Assembly: GCA_036658435.1 (NCBI GenBank)
Contig: JAVXEO010000054.1
Location: forward strand, 1-15,245
Source: DIGJ01 sp036658435
GTDB taxonomy: Bacteria; Bacillota; Clostridia; Lachnospirales; Lachnospiraceae
DNA: 15,245 nucleotides
Direction: 5' to 3'
In this document: in pieces, positions 7,819-13,789 of the stretch
How positions within the stretch are numbered: the stretch's first letter is position 1
Layout: each line of letters begins with the position of its first letter
Translations under genes and position numbers: made by a program
The notes under the pieces: model-generated
Told to the model about the DNA's origin: nothing
The model's input: the letters and a program-made list of their open reading frames with translations, nothing else
The model's database searches: none

Positions 7819-8324
7819 GAGGATCCACTCTTGAAGAGCTGATTAATTTTACCAATGAAAAATATCGTGCAAATAAGCTGGCATTAATTCAAAAGGTTCC
7901 AACCCCCATAAAACCCATTCGAATTGATCCGGACACAAGACAGATAACACTTGCGTATTTTGATCAAAAGAGCACGGTGGATTACATTGGAGTGGTACAG
8001 GGAATTCCGGTTTGCTTTGATGCAAAGGAATGTGCTACGGATAGTTTCCCTCTTCAAAACCTCCATGAACATCAAGTGGAGTTTATGACAGAGTTTGAAC
8101 ATCAGCAGGGAATTGCTTTCATTTTACTTTATTTTAAAAAAAGGGACATATTCTATTATTTGACCTATGAAAAAATGATGGAATACTGGAATCGTTCCCT
8201 CCAGGGAGGGAAAAAAAGTTTTCATTTTGAAGATTTGGATCCCCACTTTCAAATATCAACCAATAATGGTGTTTTTGTTCATTATTTAGAAATGATTAAC
8301 CAGGATTTGAAAACTCGTGATTGA
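7791..8324 (+). CDS. recU: RecU-like Holliday junction resolvase
   Basis: RecU cleaves four-way junctions during recombination repair and chromosome segregation in Firmicutes. The 177-residue sequence keeps the family pattern: N-terminal NSRGLRGSTLEELINFTNEK, then KVPTPIKPIRID, the active-site region STVDYIGVVQGIPVCFDAKE, and FPLQNLHEHQVEFM. Likely metal and catalytic residues are D64, D77 and K79; D77 replaces the glutamate of the usual E-A-K motif, which is conservative within PD-(D/E)XK nucleases. Family members average about 170-200 residues, so it is full length. The start at ATG 7791 has a strong GGGAGGAG at 7776-7783 and lies inside the end of the RluA-type gene, suggesting coupled translation. 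Its stop codon overlaps the -35 box of the his promoter. No terminator is visible after it. Confidence 0.87.
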   Translation: MPSWNSRGLRGSTLEELINFTNEKYRANKLALIQKVPTPIKPIRIDPDTRQITLAYFDQKSTVDYIGVVQGIPVCFDAKECATDSFPLQNLHEHQVEFMTEFEHQQGIAFILLYFKKRDIFYYLTYEKMMEYWNRSLQGGKKSFHFEDLDPHFQISTNNGVFVHYLEMINQDLKTRD

Positions 8325-8349
8325 CATTGAAATAGCAATTGGTTATAAT
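8321..8349 (+). promoter_or_regulatory. Perfect σA consensus promoter of the his cluster
   Basis: TTGACA at 8321-8326, a 17-base spacer and TATAAT at 8344-8349 match the consensus at all 12 positions. The -35 box overlaps the recU stop codon (8322-8324). The expected start is near 8356, giving a leader of about 95 bases before hisZ. The palindrome TGTTAACA (8349-8356) covers the predicted start. A promoter this strong usually needs a repressor or attenuation, which is inference here. Confidence 0.88.
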
Positions 8350-8357
8350 GTTAACAG

Positions 8358-8408
8358 TTTTATGTGATAAACAACTACCATGATGAAACTTTAACGTGAT
8401 AAATAATT
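8358..8408 (+). repeat. Imperfect 19-bp direct repeat in the his leader
   Basis: Positions 8358-8376 and 8390-8408 match at 15 of 19 bases, sharing an identical GTGATAAA core (8364-8371 and 8396-8403). The copies are 32 bases apart, close to three helical turns. They lie just downstream of the his promoter start, where a pair of repressor sites would act. No T-box motif and no histidine-rich leader peptide is present in this leader. Confidence 0.5.
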
Positions 8409-8451
8409 GGGAGTTCAGCATAGGATAAGAGAACAGACAGGAGCTGATATA

Positions 8452-9639
8452 ATGATGGAACAATATAAGCTATTACATACACCCGAAGGCGTAAGAGATA
8501 TTTATAATGGAGAATGTGAGCGAAAAATACAATTACAGGAAGATTTAAAAACGGCATTAAGCCGCTATGGATATCAAAGCATTGAAACTCCGAGCTTTGA
8601 ATTTTTTGATATTTTTAGTGAAGAAAGAGGAACCATTGCGTCCAAAGAAATGTATAAGTTTATTGATCGCGAAGGAAATACCTTAGTTCTAAGACCGGAT
8701 ATGACACCCTCGATTGCACGTTGTGCTGCAAAGTATTTTAAAGAAGATCCGTTTCCACTTCGCTTATTATATACCGGAAACACCTTTATTAATAATGGCA
8801 GTCATCAAGGCAAGTTAAATGAAGTAACCCAAGTAGGAGCGGAATTAATGAATGATGCTTCGGTAGAAGGAGACAGTGAAATACTAGCTCTTACTGTGGA
8901 ATGCCTTTTAAAAGCCGGATTAAAGGAATTTCAGGTAGAGGTTGGACATGCTGATTTTTTTAATGGATTAATGGAAGAAGGGGACTTTAAAGAAGAAGAA
9001 GTCATGCAAATAAAAAGTCTTATGGAAAGTAAAAATTTATTTGGAATTGAGGCACTTCTTGGAAAAAAAGAGTTAAACGAAAATTTAAAAGAACTTCTAT
9101 TAAAGCTTCCAGAACTTTTTGGAAATATGGAGTATTTGATTTACGCCAAAAAGATGACGCAGAATAAAAAGGCTCTAAAGGCTCTGGAACGACTGGAAGA
9201 AATTGTTTCCATTATGGATGACTATGGAATGCTTGACTATATTACCATTGATTTAGGAATGTTAAGTAAATATAATTATTATACGGGAATTATTATGAAG
9301 GCCTATACCTATGCTACCGGAGAGCCGGTCGCACAGGGAGGACGTTATGATAATTTAGTTGGGCAATTCGGAAAAGAGGCGCCTGCAGTTGGTTTTGCAA
9401 TTGTGGTGGATCAGTTAATGTTGGCATTATCCAGACAAAAACTTCAAAAATCCAGAGAACTTGCTGGAACATTAATTCTTTATACAAAGGAAACACGAAC
9501 GCTTGCCATTCAAAAAGCAAAAGAGCGGAGACAGGCAGGAGAAAAGATAACTTTGATAATCAAACAGGATGGAATTTCTTTAAAAGAATACCAAAGCTTT
9601 GCTGATAAAGCAGGAATTGGGAGGATTATAGAGGTATGA
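8452..9639 (+). CDS. hisZ: ATP phosphoribosyltransferase regulatory subunit HisZ
   Basis: HisZ is a histidyl-tRNA synthetase paralogue that lacks aminoacylation and forms a hetero-octamer with short HisG, needed for its activity and for histidine feedback. The 395-residue protein shows the class II fold: motif 1 region YQSIETPSFEFFDIF (41-55), LRPDMTPSIARC (80-91), motif 2 region RLLYTGNTF through TQVGAELMN, and GGRYDNLVGQFG (296-307). The AGGAG at 8439-8443 favours the ATG at 8452 (a second ATG follows at 8455) over a far upstream TTG. A ~60-residue C-terminal region resembles a shortened anticodon-binding domain. Immediate overlap (ATGA) with short hisG strongly supports HisZ over HisS. It is the first gene of the his unit. 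Confidence 0.93.
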   Translation: MMEQYKLLHTPEGVRDIYNGECERKIQLQEDLKTALSRYGYQSIETPSFEFFDIFSEERGTIASKEMYKFIDREGNTLVLRPDMTPSIARCAAKYFKEDPFPLRLLYTGNTFINNGSHQGKLNEVTQVGAELMNDASVEGDSEILALTVECLLKAGLKEFQVEVGHADFFNGLMEEGDFKEEEVMQIKSLMESKNLFGIEALLGKKELNENLKELLLKLPELFGNMEYLIYAKKMTQNKKALKALERLEEIVSIMDDYGMLDYITIDLGMLSKYNYYTGIIMKAYTYATGEPVAQGGRYDNLVGQFGKEAPAVGFAIVVDQLMLALSRQKLQKSRELAGTLILYTKETRTLAIQKAKERRQAGEKITLIIKQDGISLKEYQSFADKAGIGRIIEV

Positions 9640-10274
9640 GATATTTAACATTTGCATTGGCAAAAGGCAGAATTGCAAAACAAACGTTAGGGATACTGGA
9701 GCAGATTGGAATTACCTGTGAAGAAATGAAAGATAAGGATTCTCGTAAATTAATTTTCTTAAATGAAGAATTAAAACTTAAATTTTTTCTTGCCAAAGCC
9801 TCGGATGTTCCAACATATGTTGAGTATGGCGCTGCAGATTTGGGTGTTGTAGGAAAAGATACCATTATGGAAGAAGGCAGAAAGCTTTTTGAAGTAGTGG
9901 ATTTAGGCCTTGGAAAATGCCGTATGTGTGTAGCGGGGCCTCCGGAAGCTAAAAAATATTTAAGCGGTGGAGAAATGATTCGTGTTGCAACAAAATATCC
10001 AAACATAGCCAAGGATTATTTTTATAATAAAAAGCACCAGACCGTAGAAATTATCAAATTAAATGGTTCTATTGAACTAGCACCTATTGTAGGACTTTCT
10101 GAGGTGATTGTGGACATTGTGGAAACCGGTTCTACGCTTCGGGAAAACGGATTGGTGATACATGAGGAAATTTGTCCGCTATCTGCAAGAATGGTAGTAA
10201 ATCAAGTAAGTATGAAGATGGAACATGAAAGAATTGCCGATTTAATAAAAAAATTAAAGGGTATTTTAGCATAG
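9636..10274 (+). CDS. hisG: ATP phosphoribosyltransferase, short form (catalytic subunit)
   Basis: HisG condenses ATP with PRPP to make phosphoribosyl-ATP, the first committed and feedback-controlled step of histidine synthesis. At 212 residues it is the short form, which lacks the C-terminal regulatory domain and depends on HisZ. Visible motifs are FALAKGRIAKQTLGILEQ (6-23), AADLGVVGKDTIMEE (66-80), DLGLGKCRMCVAGP, and the PRPP-binding loop IVETGSTLRENGL (161-173). The ATG at 9636 overlaps the hisZ stop by 4 bases, an arrangement expected for two subunits made in fixed ratio. Feedback control by histidine is known for the HisZ-HisG enzyme; no control site is visible inside the gene. Confidence 0.97.
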   Translation: MRYLTFALAKGRIAKQTLGILEQIGITCEEMKDKDSRKLIFLNEELKLKFFLAKASDVPTYVEYGAADLGVVGKDTIMEEGRKLFEVVDLGLGKCRMCVAGPPEAKKYLSGGEMIRVATKYPNIAKDYFYNKKHQTVEIIKLNGSIELAPIVGLSEVIVDIVETGSTLRENGLVIHEEICPLSARMVVNQVSMKMEHERIADLIKKLKGILA

Positions 10275-10288
10275 GGGGAATCGTATAT

Positions 10289-11581
10289 ATGCGTATTATA
10301 AAGTTAACACAAGAAACAAAAAGAAATATATTAGAAAACCTGTTAAAAAGAAGTCCAAATCAGTATCAGGAATATGAAGCTATTGTTGGAGACATATTAA
10401 AAAACGTTCGGGAAAAAGGAGACCTTGGGGCATTTTCCTATACGGAGAAGTTTGATGGTGCCATCATTACAAAAGAAAATGTTTTGGTTACAGAAAAAGA
10501 AATAGAAGAAGCCTATGAAAAAACAGAAGATTCTTTTATAGAAATACTTAGAAAAGCCAAAAAAAATATTGAAGACTATCATAAAAAGCAAAAACAATAT
10601 AGTTGGTTTGACAGTACACCCAATGGAGCGATTCTGGGTCAGAAAGTCTCAGCCATTGAAACCGTAGGTGTTTATGTTCCGGGAGGAAAAGCGGTGTATC
10701 CTTCTTCTGTTCTTATGAATGTAATTCCCGCAAAGGTCGCTGGTGTGGAGAAAATTATTATGACAACACCTCCGGATAAAAACGGAAAAATCAATTCCAA
10801 TACCTTGGTTGCTGCAAGAGAGGCCGGCGTTGATGAAATATATAAAATAGGGGGAGCACAGGCGATAGCCTCTCTGGCTTATGGAACAGAAAGCATACCG
10901 AAAGTACATAAGATTGTGGGACCTGGAAATATCTTTGTTGCCTTAGCAAAAAAAGCGGTTTATGGGCATGTAAGCATTGATTCGATTGCCGGTCCCAGTG
11001 AAATTTTGGTTCTCGCAGATGAAACTGCAAATCCAAGATTTGTTGCTGCCGATTTACTATCACAGGCGGAACATGATGAATTAGCCTCTGCAATTTTAGT
11101 AACAACAAGCAGGAAGCTAGCGAAAGAGGTATCAGAACAAGTATCTTCCTTTGTATCGGATCTATCAAGAAAGGAAATTTTAGAAAAATCACTGGATAAT
11201 TATGGATATATCTTAGTAGCCGATTCCATGGAAGAAGCCATTGAGGCTGTCAATGAAATTGCATCGGAACATTTAGAAATTGTAACAAAGGACCCTTTTC
11301 AAATCATGACAAAGATTAAAAATGCAGGAGCTATCTTTCTTGGAGAATATTCATGTGAACCGCTGGGAGATTATTTTGCAGGACCCAATCATGTACTTCC
11401 TACCAATGGTACCGCAAAGTTCTTTTCGCCTCTTAGTGTGGATGATTTTATTAAAAAGTCCAGTATTATTTCTTATTCAAAAGAAGCATTAGAACCCATT
11501 TATAAAGACATTATTTCCTTTGCAAATGCAGAACAATTAACAGCACATGCCAATTCAATTCAGGTTCGTTTTGAAAAATAA
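10289..11581 (+). CDS. hisD: Histidinol dehydrogenase
   Basis: HisD is a zinc-dependent, NAD-linked cytosolic enzyme that oxidises histidinol twice to give histidine, the last two steps of the pathway. The 430-residue length is standard. Motifs include GVYVPGGKAVYPSSVLMNV (127-145), KIVGPGNIFVALAKK (208-222), and IDSIAGPSEILVLAD. Predicted zinc ligands are Q259 and H262 (SQAEHDE), D361 (GDYFAGPNHVLPT) and H420 (EQLTAH). The catalytic pair E327-H328 lies in IASEHLEIV. No active-site residue is missing. AGGGGG at the hisG stop serves the ATG at 10289, 14 bases after hisG. It is followed by an apparently unrelated gene with its own promoter before the his genes resume with hisB. Confidence 0.97.
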   Translation: MRIIKLTQETKRNILENLLKRSPNQYQEYEAIVGDILKNVREKGDLGAFSYTEKFDGAIITKENVLVTEKEIEEAYEKTEDSFIEILRKAKKNIEDYHKKQKQYSWFDSTPNGAILGQKVSAIETVGVYVPGGKAVYPSSVLMNVIPAKVAGVEKIIMTTPPDKNGKINSNTLVAAREAGVDEIYKIGGAQAIASLAYGTESIPKVHKIVGPGNIFVALAKKAVYGHVSIDSIAGPSEILVLADETANPRFVAADLLSQAEHDELASAILVTTSRKLAKEVSEQVSSFVSDLSRKEILEKSLDNYGYILVADSMEEAIEAVNEIASEHLEIVTKDPFQIMTKIKNAGAIFLGEYSCEPLGDYFAGPNHVLPTNGTAKFFSPLSVDDFIKKSSIISYSKEALEPIYKDIISFANAEQLTAHANSIQVRFEK

Positions 11582-11587
11582 TTCATC

Positions 11588-11622
11588 TAAACTATTGCTT
11601 GTTTTCTGTCGATAGGTATAAT
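11588..11622 (+). promoter_or_regulatory. Possible promoter of the FliD-like gene (σ28-like and/or σA-like)
   Basis: Two overlapping readings exist. TAAA (11588-11591), 16 bases, then GTCGATAG (11608-11615) resembles the flagellar σ28/σD pattern TAAA-N15-GCCGATAA, matching 6 of 8 in the second box with a spacer one base long. A perfect σA -10 TATAAT (11617-11622) has a weak TTGCTT -35 (11595-11600, 16-base spacer). Either would start transcription just upstream of the 11674 start. The σ28 reading gains weight only because the product looks flagellar. Confidence 0.45.
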
Positions 11623-11673
11623 AGAAGTATGGATACTTATAAAAAAGATGTAACCAATCAAAGGAGTGATCGT

Positions 11674-12384
11674 ATGGCATCTAATTTTGGAATTAGTGGT
11701 GACCCTTCCGCTTTCTTTTCCGGATATTTAGGAACCTCAGGTTCTTCAAAGTCTAACGGGATGAATACTATGCTGGGAGATTATGCCATGATTCGTAGTG
11801 GCTCTTATAAGAAGCTTTTGAATGCTTATTATAAGAAAGAGAATAATAAAGGAACCAATACAGAAGAAACAAAAGAAACGGAAGCCGATAAAGCAAACAA
11901 ACTGGCTCTGACACAGACAAAGTCAGCAGCAGCCGAGCTTCGTAAAGCAGCAGAGGAACTAAAAGAGACTGATTTTACCAATAAAGAAAGTGCGCAAGCA
12001 AAGATAAAAAGCTTTGTAGACGCCTATAATACCACATTAGACAGTGCTGATGATGTGGATACATCATCCATTCTTCATAAGACATTATGGATGATTGGCA
12101 GTACCAAGGAAAGCAGTAACCTGTTAAATGAAGTTGGAATCCGGGTAGGCAAGAATAATAAACTGACCATAGATAATGACCGTCTGAAAAATGCGGACGT
12201 GACAACCTTGAATACCTTGTTTAAAGGAAGAGGTTCTTTAGCAGACAAGGTTTCTTCCAAAGCATGGGAATTAAAGAATTTAAGCAATACCGCTTTAAAT
12301 ACAGAGAAAAATGGCAATGCTTATACAAAAAAAGGAGATTACACCTCCATGAATACAAATTCAATTTATAATAATTTATTCTGA
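11674..12384 (+). CDS. FliD-like (flagellar cap-like) protein of uncertain function
   Basis: I do not recognise a specific named gene. The 236-residue product has no cysteine, no signal peptide and no membrane segment. A low-complexity Gly/Ser/Asn N-terminus (FFSGYLGTSGSSKSNGMN) and a charged Glu/Lys/Thr stretch (about 52-75) lead into a helical region (76-100). Residues 112-200 resemble the FliD/hook-associated protein 2 C-terminus: FVDAYNTTLDSADD, then NEVGIRVGKNNKLTIDNDRL and LNTLFKGRGSLADKVSSKA. Lack of Cys and of a signal peptide fits flagellar export substrates. AAAGGAG at 11660-11666 fixes ATG 11674; an in-frame TTG at 11599 overlaps the promoter. It interrupts the his cluster, between hisD and hisB. 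Family resemblance is judged by eye and the role is inference. Confidence 0.7.
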   Translation: MASNFGISGDPSAFFSGYLGTSGSSKSNGMNTMLGDYAMIRSGSYKKLLNAYYKKENNKGTNTEETKETEADKANKLALTQTKSAAAELRKAAEELKETDFTNKESAQAKIKSFVDAYNTTLDSADDVDTSSILHKTLWMIGSTKESSNLLNEVGIRVGKNNKLTIDNDRLKNADVTTLNTLFKGRGSLADKVSSKAWELKNLSNTALNTEKNGNAYTKKGDYTSMNTNSIYNNLF

Positions 12385-12387
12385 TTT

Positions 12388-12417
12388 AATAGCCGGTATC
12401 GCTTGGTGCCGGCTATT
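12388..12417 (+). other. Strong intergenic hairpin without a T tract, before hisB
   Basis: A 13-bp stem (12388-12400 with 12405-12417, two G·U pairs) closes a GCTT loop four bases after the stop of the FliD-like gene and 32 bases before hisB. No T run follows on either strand, so it is unlikely to be an efficient intrinsic terminator. It may protect the 3' end, be a processing site, or partly insulate hisB. Confidence 0.7.
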
Positions 12418-12449
12418 CTGAAAATAAATGGGAGGACAGGGTTACTACT

Positions 12450-13040
12450 ATGGCAGAACGTATTTGCACCATTACCCGTAAAACAAAAGAAACACAAATT
12501 GAGATAACATTAAATTTAGATGGAAGCGGCAATACCGAAATTAAGACAGGAATTGGTTTTTTCGATCATATGCTCCATAGCTTTGCAAAACATGCCTTTA
12601 TAGATTTGAAGGTGGATTGCCAAGGTGATCTTTTTGTAGATTCTCATCACACAATCGAGGATGTTGGAATTGTACTGGGTCAAGGAATTAAAAAGGCACT
12701 TTCCGATAAAAGAGGAATTCAAAGATTTGGATATTTTATTTTACCTATGGATGAAGCTTTGGTATTATGTTCCATTGATTTATCTGGACGCCCCTATTTT
12801 GTATTTGATGGGAAATTTACAACTTCTAAGGTAGGAGATTTTGATACAGAGATGGTAAAAGAATTTTTTTATGCCGTTTCTTACAATGCAGGCATGAACT
12901 TACATATGAAAGAATTGGAAGGCGAAAATAATCATCACATAATTGAAGGGATGTTTAAAGCCTTTGGTAAGGCTTTGGATGAAGCCACTCATATTGATTC
13001 ACGGATTCAAGGAGTACTTTCTACAAAAGGCAGCTTATAG
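12450..13040 (+). CDS. hisB: Imidazoleglycerol-phosphate dehydratase
   Basis: HisB removes water from imidazole glycerol phosphate to give imidazole acetol phosphate, the sixth step of histidine synthesis. At 196 residues this is the stand-alone dehydratase, without the phosphatase domain of the enterobacterial fusion. The dinuclear manganese-binding motifs are visible in both halves: FFDHMLHSFAKHA (37-49), DSHHTIEDVGIVLG (64-77), and in the second half EFFYAVSYNAGMNLH and ENNHHIIEGMFKAFGKAL. The ATG at 12450 follows GGACAGGG (12434-12441). Its promoter is not obvious in the 65 bases upstream, so it likely depends on read-through from hisD or from the promoter of the FliD-like gene. No residue is missing. 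Confidence 0.97.
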   Translation: MAERICTITRKTKETQIEITLNLDGSGNTEIKTGIGFFDHMLHSFAKHAFIDLKVDCQGDLFVDSHHTIEDVGIVLGQGIKKALSDKRGIQRFGYFILPMDEALVLCSIDLSGRPYFVFDGKFTTSKVGDFDTEMVKEFFYAVSYNAGMNLHMKELEGENNHHIIEGMFKAFGKALDEATHIDSRIQGVLSTKGSL

Positions 13041-13072
13041 ATAATACGAACGAGAGGAGAACGAGTACACAT

Positions 13073-13789
13073 ATGTTAATATTTCCGGCTATTTTTTTAA
13101 GAAATGGGAGATGCCATTTACAATCGGAACAGATTTCACCAAGAATACTTGCTAAAGAATACGAACTATTAGGAGCCTCCTGTCTTCATGTTATAGATAT
13201 GGATGGAGCTAGAATGGGACATTTAATCAATGAACAGGCATTGAAGGAGATTTTGGAGGAAATTAATATACCCATTCAGGTAGGTGGAGGAATCCGTTCT
13301 ATGCAGGATGTAGAGCGGCTTTTAAATATAGGAGCTGGCAAAGCGATTATTGGCACAAAAGCAGTTGGAAATCCGGCTTTTATAAAAGATGTTATTACGA
13401 ATTTTGGAAAAGACAAAATTATTGTTTCTATTGATACCATTGATGGAATGATCGTTACCAATGGTTGGGAAAAAGCCAGTTCAGTAAGAGCAATTGATCA
13501 TGCAATGGAAATGAAAAAATTAGGGGTAATCAATATTTCGTATGTAGATGCATCCAGAGAGAACCATACCTCCTTTAACTTTATAGAAGAAATCCATGAA
13601 TTATATGAAAAAACGGGGCTTCATATTATTACAAGAGGAAATCGATGGTCCTTAAAGGAATTAGAAAAACTAGAGGAAATAAATGTAAGGGGTGTTGTTA
13701 TTGAAAAAGACGTTTTTCCGGGATCAATGGATATAAAAAGCTTAATTGAAATATTTAATAAAGGAGAAGCAGATACCTATGGACGATAA
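13073..13789 (+). CDS. Divergent HisA-like TIM-barrel protein lacking catalytic residues
   Basis: The 238-residue protein aligns along its length with HisA (ProFAR isomerase), a two-half β/α-barrel. Conserved parts are HVIDMDGARMGH (39-50), the first phosphate loop IPIQVGGGIRSMQDVERLL (66-84) and AIIGTKAV (91-98). D121 (SIDTIDG) is kept. However the general base in the first strand, PAID in HisA, reads PAIF, so D8 is F8. The strand-6 threonine of YTD is V158 (SYVDASREN). The second-half phosphate loop SGGV is TRGNRW (177-182), and the last loop is VVIEKDVF. The N-terminal half is better kept than the C-terminal half. GAGGAG sits about 14 bases before ATG 13073, and the end overlaps the HisIE fusion by 11 bases. 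I expect no or altered isomerase activity; it may be a structural or regulatory partner. Confidence 0.85.
   Translation: MLIFPAIFLRNGRCHLQSEQISPRILAKEYELLGASCLHVIDMDGARMGHLINEQALKEILEEINIPIQVGGGIRSMQDVERLLNIGAGKAIIGTKAVGNPAFIKDVITNFGKDKIIVSIDTIDGMIVTNGWEKASSVRAIDHAMEMKKLGVINISYVDASRENHTSFNFIEEIHELYEKTGLHIITRGNRWSLKELEKLEEINVRGVVIEKDVFPGSMDIKSLIEIFNKGEADTYGR

Noticed and set aside
8350..8451. T-box riboswitch or histidine leader peptide before hisZ
   Set aside because: No T-box consensus (AGGGTGGNACCGCG-like) and no T-tract hairpin is present; the short ATG frames there end after a few codons and carry no run of His codons.
8407..8451. TTG start for hisZ at 8407
   Set aside because: It lies in the leader over the direct repeat and has no ribosome site; ATG 8452 has AGGAG at proper distance.
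9626..10012. Open frame of 128 codons on the - strand opposite hisG
   Set aside because: Lies fully across hisG, whose protein is unmistakable; no ribosome site or family resemblance.
10791..11192. Open frame of 133 codons on the - strand opposite hisD
   Set aside because: Antisense shadow of a conserved enzyme gene, rich in His, Leu and Gln as expected for such a shadow.
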